Shown here: in pieces, positions 38,066 through 47,713 of the stretch
Layout: each line of letters starts with the position of its first letter
How positions within the stretch are numbered: position 1 is the first letter of the stretch
Source of the DNA: CAWBCR01 sp963787375
GTDB lineage: Bacteria > Chloroflexota > Anaerolineae > Aggregatilineales > UBA3940
Direction of reading: 5' to 3'
Length of the DNA: 64,000 nucleotides
Assembly: GCA_963787375.1 (NCBI GenBank)
Contig: CAWBCR010000011.1
Coordinates: forward strand, 171,650 to 235,649
The notes under the pieces: generated by a model
Seen by the model: only the letters and a program-made list of their open reading frames with translations
What the model was told of the DNA's origin: nothing
The model's database searches: none
Position numbers and translations under genes: made by a program

Positions 38066-38965
38066 TCAGTATTTGCGCACGAGCGCCCGGTAGCTGCTTG
38101 GCTGGCGCGTCTGGAGCGTCTGGAACTGCTCGCGGAACTTCTTGATCTCGTCCAGATCGATCCGCGCCACCGCGTAGCCTTCCAGCGCCTTGGTCTTGGG
38201 CTTCTTGTCCTTATCTTTGTCGTCGGCCTTTTCGCCCTCAGGCTTTTTGTCCTCTTTCTCTTCGACCTTCTCTTCACCCGGCAGGTGCGCGTAAATCTTG
38301 CCGCGTGGCCCGACGATCATGCTCTCGCCGCCGAAAGTGATCGTCACGTCTTCGCCAACACGGTTCGCCCCGGCAACAAAGCACGTGTTCTCATAGGCGC
38401 GCGCCTTGAGCAGAGTCTTCCACTCGTCGATGTCGGCCTTCTCCCAGTTTGCCAGCGCGCACAGCAGCTCGGCACCGTCAAGCACCTGGCTGCGCGCCAC
38501 CTCGGGGAAGGCGAGGTCCCAGCCCAGCATAAAGCCGACCACGCCAAACTCGGTTTCGAAGACGGGGATCTTATAGCCCTCGCGGAAGGCCATGCGTTCC
38601 TCGCCCTTGAGATGCGTCTTGTAGTACTCGCCGATCAACTCACCATCCGGACCGATGAGCACCGCTGCATCGTAGATGATGCTTTCCACGCGCTCTTTCG
38701 CCACCATGCCAAAGCCGATGTACACGCCCAGTTCCTGCGCGCGCTGCGAGATGAGATTGACCGTCGGGCCAGGGACCACCTGAGCAACCTGCGTGAACTT
38801 CACACCCAGCTCGTACCCGCTCGTAGCCAGCTCCGGGAAGATGATCAGGTCGACTTTCTGCTGGCTGGCGATCTTCGAGATGAAGTCCGACATCTTAACC
38901 AGGTTGTCTTCGACCTCGCCGAGGTCGGGGTTCATTTGCACTGTGGCGACGGTAATCTCGCGCAT
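38066..38965 (-). CDS. Nitrilase-superfamily protein lacking the catalytic cysteine
   Basis: An intact 299-residue carbon-nitrogen hydrolase fold. Glu (LIIFPELATSGYELG) and Lys (GEYYKTHLKGEERM) of the catalytic triad are present, but the nucleophile motif reads GFMLGWDLAFPEVAR: the usual ICYD is LGWD, with Gly instead of Cys (codon GGC, no frameshift nearby). Between the last strands an insertion of about 30 almost purely charged residues (EEKVEEKEDKKPEGEK...) is found. It is probably not an amidase; a binding or regulatory role, or an altered nucleophile, is possible. Transcribed alone, upstream of rho's 3' end. Confidence 0.82.
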   Translation of the reverse strand: MREITVATVQMNPDLGEVEDNLVKMSDFISKIASQQKVDLIIFPELATSGYELGVKFTQVAQVVPGPTVNLISQRAQELGVYIGFGMVAKERVESIIYDAAVLIGPDGELIGEYYKTHLKGEERMAFREGYKIPVFETEFGVVGFMLGWDLAFPEVARSQVLDGAELLCALANWEKADIDEWKTLLKARAYENTCFVAGANRVGEDVTITFGGESMIVGPRGKIYAHLPGEEKVEEKEDKKPEGEKADDKDKDKKPKTKALEGYAVARIDLDEIKKFREQFQTLQTRQPSSYRALVRKY

Positions 38966-39050
38966 GAAAACTCCTTATCTCACAACGTTTTGGTGTCACA
39001 GAATGGCGTGAACTGTAGCCGAATCCGCAGCCTCTGTCAAGCATCCACCA

Positions 39051-40347
39051 TTAAGAGAAACTGCCCGATCCCAGTATGTCCAGAAACTCTTCGTTGCTGT
39101 CTGTCTTGCGGAACTGGTCGAGCACGGCTTCGGTTGCGCCGGTGATGTCCATACCCGCACCGTTCGGCGGCGGCGACATCATCTGCGACAGCATGCGGCG
39201 CATCAGCCACACGCGCTGCAGAACGTCGGGGCCTAGCAGCAGCTCCTCGCGGCGCGTGCTGGAGCGCTCAATGTCGAAGGCCGGGAACATGCGGCGTTCC
39301 TGGAGCTTGCGCGAGAGGTGCAACTCCATATTGCCGGTTCCCTTGAATTCCTCGTAAATCACGTCGTCCATTCGCGACCCCGTATCGATCAGACAGGTCG
39401 CGATGATCGTCAGCGAGCCGCCCTCCTCGATGTTACGGGCCGCGCCAAAGAAACGCTTGGGCGGGTACAGCGCGCTGGGGTCCAGGCCGCCCGACAACGT
39501 GCGCCCGCTGGGAGGCACCACCAGGTTATAGGCACGCGCCAGCCGCGTGATGCTGTCCATCAGGATGACTACGTCCTTGCCGCTCTCGACCAGCCGTTTG
39601 GCGCGTTCCAGCGCCATCTCGCTGACTCGCACCTGGTTGACCCACCGTCTCGTCAAACGTCGACGCGATCACCTCGGCATCAACCGAACGGTCCATGTCG
39701 GTGACCTCTTCGGGTCGCTCACCAATCAGCAGGACCATCAGATGCACTTCGGGATAGTTCTCGCTGATGGCGTTGGCCGCTTCTTTGAGGACGGTCGTCT
39801 TGCCCGCCTTGGGCGGTGACACGATCAGCCCGCGCTGCCCGCGCCCAATCGGCGCGATGAGGTTCAGCATGCGGGTGGAGAGTATTCGTGATTGGGTTTC
39901 CAGATTGTAACGTTTCTCGGGGAAAATCGGGGTTAGCTGCTCAAAATAGGGGCGGCGTTTGGCAAGTTCAGGGTCCAGCCCGTTTACAGCCTCGACGCGC
40001 AGCAGCCCATAGTATTTCTCGTTGTCTTTGGGGGGCCGCACCTGCCCGATGACCATGTCGCCTGTTCGCAGGTTGAACCGCTTAATCTGCGTCTGGCTGA
40101 CGTAGATGTCTTCCGGCCCCGGCAAATAGTGCACGTTGCGCAGGAAGCCCAGTCCATCCTCAATGATCTCCAGCACACCGCCGCGTAGCTCGAACCCCTG
40201 CTGCTCGGCTTTATGACGCAGCAGTGACAGGATCAGGTCCTGTTTCTTGAGGCGGCTGAACCCGGCGATCTCTGCATCGCGAGCCAGGTCGCGCAGTTCA
40301 GGGAGGGTCATCTCTTCCAGTTCCACAATGTTTGTCGTATCTTTCAT
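39051..40347 (-). CDS. rho: Transcription termination factor Rho (frameshifted)
   Basis: The ATP-dependent RNA helicase that ends untranslated transcripts. N-terminal Rho_N helices (MTLPELRDLARDAEIAGFSR), the cold-shock RNA-binding domain (GFELRGGVLEIIEDGLGFLR; DIYVSQTQIKRFNLRTGDMV), Walker A VSPPKAGKTT, the Q-loop region SALYPPKRFFGAARNIEEGG and R-loop RKLQERRMFPAFDIERS are all present. A single indel near 39647 breaks the frame between STFDETV and NQVRVSEMALERAKRLV. Restored length is about 431 residues. As an essential gene this is strong evidence for a sequence error rather than decay. Confidence 0.95.
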
Positions 40348-40378
40348 GGTGTCCTACACAGTCGTGAATAGTTGAAAG

Positions 40379-41335
40379 TCAGTCAACATGCTGGCTGGCT
40401 TCATCGAGCGCAGCCATCTCTTCTTCGGTCAGGGACCAGTTAAGTGCTTCGACGTTATCCTGCGCCTGGCGCGCATTCTTCGCGCCCGGGATGGGCACCG
40501 CGCCCTTGCCGATCACCCAGTTCAGGGCGACCTGAGCCGGCGTCTTATCGCCGTGCGCGGCTCCGATGTCCCGCATCTTCGCAATGAGCGGCTGGAGATT
40601 GGACAGGAACTCCTGGCTGTAGCGCCGCCCCCGCGTGCCGGGGGGCGGGTTCTCCGGCGTGTACTTGCCGGTCAGCGTACCCATCCCCAACGGGCTGTAG
40701 GCAATCAGCGTGATGCCTAGCTCGCGGCACACGTCGCTCAGGCCGCTGCGCTCCGGCTGGCGGTGGACCAGGCTGTACTGCACCTGGTTGGAGGCCAGCG
40801 GTACGCCCCGCCGGGCCAGCGCCTCGTGCGCCTGCCGTGTCTGCTCGACGTTGTAATTGGACACGCCAACCGTTTGGGTCAGCCCGGCTTCGACGGCGTC
40901 GGCCAGGCCATTCATCAGCGTATTGGTGGCAACCAGCGGCGTGGGCCAGTGGATCTGGTACAGGTCCACCTGCGCGACGCCCAGGCGCGCAAGGCTCCTG
41001 CGCAGCGCCCTGACCACCGTCCCCCTGCCCAGCCGCCATGGGAACGGGAAAAACTTGGTGGCAATGACGACCTTCGCCCCTGCCGCGCGGACGTTCTCGC
41101 CCAGGATCGTCTCAGAGCGCCCCATGCCATACATTTCGGCGGTGTCGAAGAACGTGATGCCGGCCTCGATGCTGATGTGGAACGCCTCATGCAGGTCGGA
41201 GTCGGCGTAGTCGCCGCTGCCGTAGCCCCAGACCATGCGGTCGCCCCACGCCCACGTTCCAATACCGAGCGGGCTGATGGCCGGTCCGGCGGGTCCAAGC
41301 TGAAGAGTACTTGTCGCTGGCTGATCAGGCATCAT
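40379..41335 (-). CDS. Aldo/keto reductase
   Basis: An intact 318-residue NADPH-dependent (beta/alpha)8 oxidoreductase. Catalytic tetrad: Asp and Tyr in ITFFDTAEMYGMGRSE, Lys in VVIATKFFPFPW, His in DLYQIHWPTPL. Later NADP-binding segments ITLIAYSPLGMGTLTGKY and VPIPGAKNARQAQDN fit the family. Substrate cannot be predicted. It ends 31 bp upstream of rho on the same strand. Confidence 0.9.
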   Translation of the reverse strand: MMPDQPATSTLQLGPAGPAISPLGIGTWAWGDRMVWGYGSGDYADSDLHEAFHISIEAGITFFDTAEMYGMGRSETILGENVRAAGAKVVIATKFFPFPWRLGRGTVVRALRRSLARLGVAQVDLYQIHWPTPLVATNTLMNGLADAVEAGLTQTVGVSNYNVEQTRQAHEALARRGVPLASNQVQYSLVHRQPERSGLSDVCRELGITLIAYSPLGMGTLTGKYTPENPPPGTRGRRYSQEFLSNLQPLIAKMRDIGAAHGDKTPAQVALNWVIGKGAVPIPGAKNARQAQDNVEALNWSLTEEEMAALDEASQHVD

Positions 41336-41747
41336 TTATCTCGCTGGATGCTGCGACAGTAGAAGTCGCCTCACCGCTGCGCAGGCAAATCGCCCGCATA
41401 GGCCGGGTAAATACCCGGCTTCGCGCCGATCTTCGTTTTGCAGCAGCGCGCTGTTTTCCGGTTTAGGTGTGAGCCACATGGCGATTATTAAGGGTGATCC
41501 GGCCAATGCCGGTACAGGTTTGCGAATCAGAGCCCAGGCGAAAGCCGATCATGAATGACATGAACTCCCGCGCAAGTCGCAGGGCAATCGGCGAAGAATT
41601 ATTGTGTGCATTCGCACGGTCAGTGGAAGTTCCGCACGGCAGGTGAGCCGGAGCCTTTGGCACGGACGCCTGGAACATCTCTGAGTTTATGCAGGCTAAA
41701 CGGGAATGTCAAACTTGTTCTGAGTATAGCATTGCGATCACAGTACG
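41336..41747. other. Intergenic region of lower GC content
   Basis: No supported gene. Base composition is visibly less GC-rich than the surroundings from about 41460. A 71-codon minus-strand frame (41463-41678) has no ribosome site and no recognisable similarity, so it is not annotated. Nothing else recognised. Confidence 0.4.
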
Positions 41748-42062
41748 TCAATTGCCGAAGTTGGGCCAATCCGGCGTCAAAAAGCGCACTACCCACCGCG
41801 TGCGGGAAACGCAGTGGGTAGCTCGTGCAGGTACATCCAACAATCGCATCACGCAAACACACACAACCTGGATGACCTCAATCTCTCTGACGGTCTTACC
41901 CCTCACCTGGTACCAATCATCTGGACATGGTGTCAGAGAACGCGCTTGAAAGCAGCCCTGCCACACCTCAACCAGTACATCCCCGTCACATACCAACGAA
42001 AAGTGTCTCGACTGCTCCTCAAGCTTATGATAATTATATCGAGCGATTATCTCCACATTCAA
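41748..42062 (-). CDS. Possible small protein in the low-GC island
   Basis: A 104-codon frame with TTG start at 42062 placed about 6 bp after AAAGGAG, an excellent ribosome binding site. The product begins MNVEIIARYNYHKLEEQSRH and continues with mixed, protein-like composition up to about residue 70; the tail (CVCVMRLLDVPARATHCVSR) looks less natural, so the true end may differ by an indel. No family recognised. Base composition differs from the neighbours, hinting at recent acquisition. Confidence 0.35.
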   Translation of the reverse strand: MNVEIIARYNYHKLEEQSRHFSLVCDGDVLVEVWQGCFQARSLTPCPDDWYQVRGKTVREIEVIQVVCVCVMRLLDVPARATHCVSRTRWVVRFLTPDWPNFGN

Positions 42063-42115
42063 TAGGTCTCCTTTCCTAAGTGTTCGACCGACAAATACGC
42101 TGGGGTGAATGTTCG

Positions 42116-42143
42116 TTGACACCGCAGCGTGCTGCCCTATGGT
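42116..42143 (+). promoter_or_regulatory. Possible promoter of the GT2 operon
   Basis: TTGACA (42116-42121), a 16-bp spacer and TATGGT (42138-42143). A better -10, TATACT (42143-42148), has a spacer of 21 bp, too long. Either would serve the gene at 42190. Confidence 0.4.
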
Positions 42144-42189
42144 ATACTTGCGCCAGCATTCTCGATACACCACATGGAGCAGCCTCCTG

Positions 42190-42942
42190 ATGATCATCCT
42201 GGCGCTTCCTGCTTACAACGAGGAGGCGGCGCTTCCGCCGCTGCTGGACGCCATCGCCGCCGTCTGCGGATCTGACCTGCCCGACCTGCGTGTCATCGTC
42301 GTCGACGATGGCAGCGGCGACCGCACCGCCGACGTAGTGCGCGCGTTCGCCGCGCAGCACCCCTGGCTGCGGCTGGTCCAGCACGAGCGTAACAAGGGGC
42401 TCAGCCAGGCCATCCAGACCGGCTTCAAAGCCGCGCTGGAGGAAACCCGGCCCGGCGATGTGATCGTCACGTCTGACGCCGACAACACCCAGCCGCCCGG
42501 CACGATCCCCGCCATGCTGCGCCGCCTGAACGAGGGCTGCGACGTGGTGATCGCGTCGCGCTTCCGCCCCAGCGCGAAGGTGTATGGTGTCCCACCGCTG
42601 CGGCGGCTGTACAGCCGCGTGATGGGCCTTCTGTTCCAGGTATTCTTCCCAATCCGCGGCGTGCGCGATTACTCGTGCGGGTTCCGCGCTTACCGTGAGG
42701 AAACCCTGCGGCGGGCCCACGAGCATTACGGCGAGGCCTTCATCACCGAGCAAGGCTTTGCCTGCATGGTTGAGATCCTGTTCCAACTCAACGCGCTGGG
42801 CGGCGTGACGTTCGGCGAGGTGCCGTTTATCCTGCACTACGACTACAAGCCGACTGAAACCAAGATGAAGGTCGGCAAGACCATCAGCGACACGCTGGGC
42901 GTCGCGTGGCGGCACCGTATCAAGCGCCGCCGCAGCACCTAG
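42190..42942 (+). CDS. Family 2 glycosyltransferase (dolichyl-phosphate-mannose-synthase-like)
   Basis: An intact 250-residue GT-A enzyme: LALPAYNEEAALPPLLDAI, IVVDDGSGDRTADVV (nucleotide-sugar binding), VTSDADNTQPPGTIPAML (the DxD-like site) and ASRFRPSAKVYGVPPLRRLY. The conserved FFPIRGVRDYSCGFRAYREE follows. No transmembrane C-terminus, so it is of the soluble DPM1 type. Donor and acceptor unknown. First gene of an operon with an oxidoreductase 14 bp downstream. Confidence 0.9.
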   Translation: MIILALPAYNEEAALPPLLDAIAAVCGSDLPDLRVIVVDDGSGDRTADVVRAFAAQHPWLRLVQHERNKGLSQAIQTGFKAALEETRPGDVIVTSDADNTQPPGTIPAMLRRLNEGCDVVIASRFRPSAKVYGVPPLRRLYSRVMGLLFQVFFPIRGVRDYSCGFRAYREETLRRAHEHYGEAFITEQGFACMVEILFQLNALGGVTFGEVPFILHYDYKPTETKMKVGKTISDTLGVAWRHRIKRRRST

Positions 42943-42955
42943 CCCGGAGACAGTC

Positions 42956-44374
42956 ATGACACAGCCATTGGACGCTATCCTGATCGGCGCGGGCAATCGC
43001 GGCGCGGAAGTGTACGCGCGGTGGGCGCTTGACCATCCCGACCAATTGAAGATCGTCGCCGTTGCCGAGCCGCTGTCGGTACGCTGCAAGCGGGTTGCCG
43101 CGCAGCACAGCATCCCACCGGAGCGGCAGTTTACCGGCTGGGAGGACCTGCTCGCCCGCCCGCAATTGGCCCGCGCGGCAATTGTCACCACGCAGGACCA
43201 GATGCACACGCGCCCGGCCATCGCCGCGCTGGAGGCAGGCTACGACGTACTGCTCGAAAAGCCGATGGCTCACCGCCTCGATGAGTGTGTGGCGCTGGTC
43301 CACACCGCCGAGCGCACCGGGCGGCTGCTCCAGATCTGCCACGTTATGCGCTATGTTGACTTCTTTCAGCGGCTGTATGAGGTAGTGCAGTCGGGGCGGT
43401 TGGGGCAGATCATCACCGTCTCGCATCGCGAGAACGTATCGTCGTGGCACATGGCGCACAGCTTCGTGCGTGGCAACTGGCGCAGCAAAGAGGCATCCAG
43501 CCCGATGATCCTCGCCAAGTGCTGCCACGACCTCGACATGCTGGTCTGGGTGCTGGGTCGCAAACCCGTCCGGCTCAGCTCGACCGGATCGCTGCTGCAC
43601 TTCCGGCCAGAGAACGCCCCCGACGGCGCGCCGGATCGCTGCACCGACGGCTGCCCGGCGGCGGACACCTGCCCATTCTACGCGCCCGCGCTGTACCTTG
43701 ATCTCAAACCCATTAACTTCGCGCTGAGCAACGCGCAGAGCCCGCTGCACCGCACCGCCGGCAGGCTGGCGCTCGGCACGCCGGGCCTGTTGAACGCCGC
43801 CGCGCGGATCATTCCACCCTTCCGCCATCTCACTGATTACGATGGCTGGCCGCGCTCGGTGATCAGCGACACACCCGCCAACGCCGCCAGCCTGCACCGC
43901 GCGCTGGAGGAAGGGCCGTACGGGCGCTGCGTCTATCGCTGCGATAACGACGTGGTCGATCACCAGATTGTGCTGATGGAATTCGAGGGTGGTATCTCGG
44001 TGTCGCACACGATGCACGGCCATTCGTTCGAGGAGGGGCGCACCATCCGCATCGACGGCTCGCAGGCGACGCTGCTGGGCAAGTTCAGCTTCAACCACAC
44101 CTTCATCGATATCCGCGATCACCGCAGCTTTGCCGCCGAGCGCGTCGACCTGCCCAACGAGATCGAGCTGGGCGGGCACGGCGGCGGCGACGCACGCCTG
44201 ATGCAGGCTTTCGTCGCCGCGCTGCGCGATGGCCAGCAGACGCCGGCGACGACCGCCCGCGCTTCGCTGGAAAGCCACCTGATGGCCTTCGCTGCCGAAC
44301 AGGCCCGCCTCGACGGCACGGTGATCGACATGCCCACCTACCGCGCGCAGGCCGAAAAACTGGGGGCAGGCTGA
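42956..44374 (+). CDS. Gfo/Idh/MocA-family oxidoreductase
   Basis: An intact 472-residue NAD(P)-dependent sugar dehydrogenase-type protein. Rossmann domain: AILIGAGNRGAEVYARWAL; the family motif LLEKPMAHRLDECVAL carries the active EKP; MILAKCCHDLDMLVWVLG has the catalytic His/Asp. A Cys-rich insertion (RCTDGCPAADTCPFYAP) in the C-terminal domain may bind metal. Substrate unknown; neighbours suggest sugar metabolism. It overlaps rdgB by 1 bp. Confidence 0.9.
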   Translation: MTQPLDAILIGAGNRGAEVYARWALDHPDQLKIVAVAEPLSVRCKRVAAQHSIPPERQFTGWEDLLARPQLARAAIVTTQDQMHTRPAIAALEAGYDVLLEKPMAHRLDECVALVHTAERTGRLLQICHVMRYVDFFQRLYEVVQSGRLGQIITVSHRENVSSWHMAHSFVRGNWRSKEASSPMILAKCCHDLDMLVWVLGRKPVRLSSTGSLLHFRPENAPDGAPDRCTDGCPAADTCPFYAPALYLDLKPINFALSNAQSPLHRTAGRLALGTPGLLNAAARIIPPFRHLTDYDGWPRSVISDTPANAASLHRALEEGPYGRCVYRCDNDVVDHQIVLMEFEGGISVSHTMHGHSFEEGRTIRIDGSQATLLGKFSFNHTFIDIRDHRSFAAERVDLPNEIELGGHGGGDARLMQAFVAALRDGQQTPATTARASLESHLMAFAAEQARLDGTVIDMPTYRAQAEKLGAG

Positions 44375-45022
44375 TGAGGGTGCTGGTCGCGACGCGCAAC
44401 CCCGGCAAGATGAAAGAGTACGCCGAACTGCTGGGCGACGGCGCGCCCGGCGGCGAGCCCGTTGAATGGGTGTCGCTTGCTGACCTCGGCATCGAGGACG
44501 AGGTCGAGGAAACGGGCAGCACTTTCGAGGAGAACGCGCGGCTTAAGGCGGTGGCCTATGCTGCCGCCAGTGGTCTGCTGACGCTGGCCGACGACTCCGG
44601 GCTGGAGGTCGAGGCGTTGGACGGCGCGCCGGGTGTCTATTCGGCGCGCTATGCCGGGCCAGGGGCCAGCGATTCAGATCGCTACCGCAAGCTGCTGGCC
44701 GCGCTGGAGGGAGTCCCGGTGCAGGATCGTGCCGCGCGCTTTATGTGCGCAGTCGCGATCTGCACGCCCGAAGGCGACATCTATACGGCAGAGGGAGAGT
44801 GCCGGGGGCGGATCGCCTTTGAGCCACACGGCTCGAACGGCTTTGGCTACGACCCGGTCTTCTACATCAGCGGCCTGCACATGACGATGGCTGAGGCCGA
44901 GCCGGAGATCAGAGAATCGCATCAGCCACCGGGCAATGGCGCTGGTAGCCATCAGGCCGGTGCTGGCCGACCTTATCTCGAGGCAGTCAGCGAACGATCA
45001 ATCGTCCTCTTCGAAAGATTGA
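44374..45022 (+). CDS. rdgB: dITP/XTP pyrophosphatase (frameshifted at the end)
   Basis: Removes non-canonical purine nucleotides. N-terminal VLVATRNPGKMKEYAELL, ETGSTFEENARLKA, LADDSGLEVEALDGAPGVYS and GSNGFGYDPVFY are the Ham1/RdgB signatures. An indel near 44910 destroys the C-terminal end; in the corrected frame NRISHRAMALVAIRPVLADL follows and TGA is at 45020-45022. Restored length about 215 residues. Its 3' end overlaps the convergent YgjP gene by 25 bp. Its ATG overlaps the stop of the preceding gene (TGATG). Confidence 0.92.
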
Positions 45023-45570
45023 CCCTGCGCGAAGCCCATCCCCTGAATGAAGCCGCGCGCCCGCTCGGTCAGCGGGTAGGCTGATTCCAGATAGGCCCAG
45101 AACTCGGCGCTGTGGTTGGGGTAAACCCGGTGCGCCAGCTCGTGCGCAATCACGTAGTCGACCACCCACTGCGGCCAGTCCTTGATGCGCTCGCTGATGC
45201 GGATATGGCCGTCGGTTACGCCGCCGCTGGTGCAGCTTCCCAGCCGGTGCTGCATGTTGCCCACCCAACGGATCGCGCCCCAGCGGATTGCGCCGCTGAA
45301 GTGCTTGTCGTTGATCGCCTCGGCCCGCTGCTGTAGATCGTCGTCGGTGCGGCCTGTGGCGCGCTTGCGCCGCCGCGCAAGCTGCTTCGAAACGTTCTCC
45401 AGCAGCCGGTCGACCTGTTTGCCGGGCGTGCGATGCGGCACGCGCAGCAGGATGATGCCATCCGGTTCGCGCACCCAGCGCGCCGACTTTTTCAGCCGCC
45501 GGTCGCGCCGGATGACGACCATCACTTCGCCGCCCTGCCCATCCGGGATGCTGCGCTGCTCGTCAGGCAT
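44998..45570 (-). CDS. YgjP-like (DUF45) zinc metallopeptidase-fold protein
   Basis: An intact 190-residue protein with the zinc motif VIAHELAHRVYPNHSAEFWA (HExxH plus downstream His) near residue 140 and the family segment MQHRLGSCTSGGVTDGHIRI. M48/SprT-related fold; often associated with type-I restriction or other systems, but none is here. It overlaps the hydrolase gene by 8 bp at its start and rdgB by 25 bp at its end. Confidence 0.87.
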   Translation of the reverse strand: MPDEQRSIPDGQGGEVMVVIRRDRRLKKSARWVREPDGIILLRVPHRTPGKQVDRLLENVSKQLARRRKRATGRTDDDLQQRAEAINDKHFSGAIRWGAIRWVGNMQHRLGSCTSGGVTDGHIRISERIKDWPQWVVDYVIAHELAHRVYPNHSAEFWAYLESAYPLTERARGFIQGMGFAQGQSFEEDD

Positions 45571-46337
45571 CGCCGAAAGTCCGCCCCAGCCAGCCGCCCA
45601 GGATATCAGCCAGCGCGCCGGGGAACTCAGAGGGCAGCATGTGCCCCGCCCCTTCGACGATCACCAACTCTGCGCCGGGGATGTTCGCCGCCAGGTACTC
45701 CGAGTACTTGAGCGGCGTCATCTGATCGTGGTCGCCACACACTACCAGCGCCGGCGCGGCGATCCCCCCCAGCCGGTCCGTCACGTCGAACACGTTGCAG
45801 GCCGCGTAGTCGCGCTGCGCCACGAGCGGCGGATCTCTTTGAGCGCCCGGCGGCCCACACGCCGCAGGTCGTCGCCTGCCGAAGGACCGTAAGCGTAGGT
45901 GTTCACGAAGTCCGCCACGGCGTCAAGGTTGCCGGGCAGGTTATCGAGGATCTGCGGCGCGACCCGCAGCCGTGCGCCGGTCGAGACCAGCGCCAGCCCT
46001 GCCACGCGCTGTGGCGCGTCGAGCGCCAGCATCTGCGCGACTGCGCCGCCCATCGAGTGCCCCACCGCAACAAAGCGCTCCACAGCTACCGCGTCCATCA
46101 ACGCCAGTAGGTTGGCGGCGTAGCCAATCACCGTATCGCAGCCCTCGCCGCCCGATTTGCCGTGGCCGGGCAGGTCCGGTGCAATCGTGCGCACGCCGGG
46201 CAGGCGGCGCACCTGCGGTGGCCAGTGGACATGCTGCCCACCCGCCCCGTGGATCAGCAGCACCGGCGGTGCGGATGCGCCGGATGAGCGATACTCGAAG
46301 TAGAAGAGGGGATTTCCCCCACCTCGACGATGGGCAC
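45563..46337 (-). CDS. Alpha/beta hydrolase (frameshifted)
   Basis: About 258 residues. Oxyanion loop LLIHGAGGQHVHWP, nucleophile Ser in AVGHSMGGAVAQML, Asp in LVVCGDHDQMTPLKYSEY and His in EGAGHMLPSEFPGAL. Indels near 45830 and 46312 break the frame. The likely start is GTG at 46337 (VPIVEVG), since NPLFYFEYRSSGASAPPVLL continues naturally to the oxyanion loop after the second correction. It lies in the same minus-strand run as YgjP and the MFS gene. Substrate unknown. Confidence 0.8.
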
Positions 46338-46353
46338 GGTCGTGCCTCCCTTC

Positions 46354-47599
46354 TCAGTCAGCCGCCGGGACTGGCTCACCGCCACCTTCAAGTGGCACGG
46401 CGGGCAGCCTGAACTTGACCCACATGATCGGCATCATGATCAGCATCGCAGCCAGCGGCACGAAGAACGGCGTCAGCGGTGTGAACGCCTCCCACAGCCG
46501 CGCGCCGATCCACGGCGCGGGCAGCGAGATGATCCCTACGCTGGTCGAGAACAGGCCAAACGCCACGCCGCGCATCTTCTCCGGCACGGCTTTCGAGATC
46601 AGCGCGTCGTAGGCCGGGATCATCAGCCCGCTGCCCGCACCGATGATGGCCCATGCCACTGCGAACGCTATGAACGAGCCAGACACTAAGAACAGCGCCC
46701 AACCGGCGGCGATCACCGCGAACCCACCGACGATGCCCACCCGCTCGCCGAACCGGTCCGACACCCAGCCGGACAGGCTCAGCACTGCCATCGTCGCCAC
46801 GCCGGAAATCGACGTCAGCCAGCCGATCTGCACCAGGTTGATACCCATCAGGTTTTCCAGATACAGCGGCATCGAGCTGCTGGGTCATACCGAAGGCCGT
46901 GTCGCGGATGCCATCCGAAACAAAGATCCACGTGATCACGCCGCCCGCCGCCAACATCCCGGCCATCGACAGCAGGCTGGTTTTGAGCGCGCCCAGCGTC
47001 GGCGCTTCGCGTGGGGTGGTCGCCTGCCGCCGGGCATGGCGGGCCATCAGAATACGGATGACCGCTGCCGTTCCATACATTCCCCCGGCGACCAGGAACA
47101 TCATCTTGAAGCTGATGTCCTGCGCTAGGTAGGCGCCAATCGGTGGCCCGATGATGCCTACCACCGAAAACATCATCTCAGACAGGCCGTACACCCGCCC
47201 GCGCGTTTCCTCCGTCGAAAGCTCGGCGATGAACGCCTGGAAGCTCGGCCCAACAAATGAGAACGCCATCGCGTTGCCAATGGTGGCGATCAGCAGCCAC
47301 TGCCACGACGGCGCGACGATAAAGACCACGTAGCCCAGCACGCCGCCCATGCTGCCGATGGCAATCGCTTCCAGCCGCCCGATGTGATCCGACAGCCAGC
47401 CGCCGAAAATCTGGAACAGCAGCGGCGCAACCGCGCCCAGCGTGAAGTACAGCCCGACCTGCTCGACGCCTGCGCCCAGGTTCTGCAAATACAGCGGCAG
47501 CAGCGGGCGGTACATACTGCCGGCGATATTCGCCAGGATCATGGTGCCCATGAACAGCCACAGGATCGGCGGGATGAGAGACTTGCGGGTCTCGTGCAT
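46354..47599 (-). CDS. Major facilitator superfamily transporter (frameshifted)
   Basis: About 415 residues, 12 predicted helices. Motif A occurs in both halves: GGWLSDHIGRLEAI (first) and SGWVSDRFGERVGI (second). The family's loop ELSTEETRGRVYGLSEM suggests a drug- or sugar-efflux type. An indel near 46885 splits the halves. Start ATG 47599 (MHETRKSLIPPILWLF) is chosen because the first helix begins there. Substrate unknown. Confidence 0.85.
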
Positions 47600-47664
47600 G
47601 TGGTTTCCCGGTGATGCTTGGCCGCAGCGGAGCGCCCGCCCGGCAGGGAGCATTATACCGCAAA

Positions 47665-47694
47665 CAAAAAGCCCGGCGTTGCTGCGCCGGGCTT
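47665..47694 (-). terminator. Rho-independent terminator of the sigma/anti-sigma/trxB run
   Basis: 9-bp stem AGCCCGGCG / CGCCGGGCT (47670-47678 / 47685-47693) followed on the minus strand by TTTTTG; 20 bp after the trxB stop. Confidence 0.92.
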
Positions 47695-47713
47695 GTGCTT
47701 CTATACGATGGCG

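Noticed and set aside
41463..41678. 71-codon minus-strand frame in the low-GC island
   Set aside because: No ribosome binding site, no similarity and no operon context.
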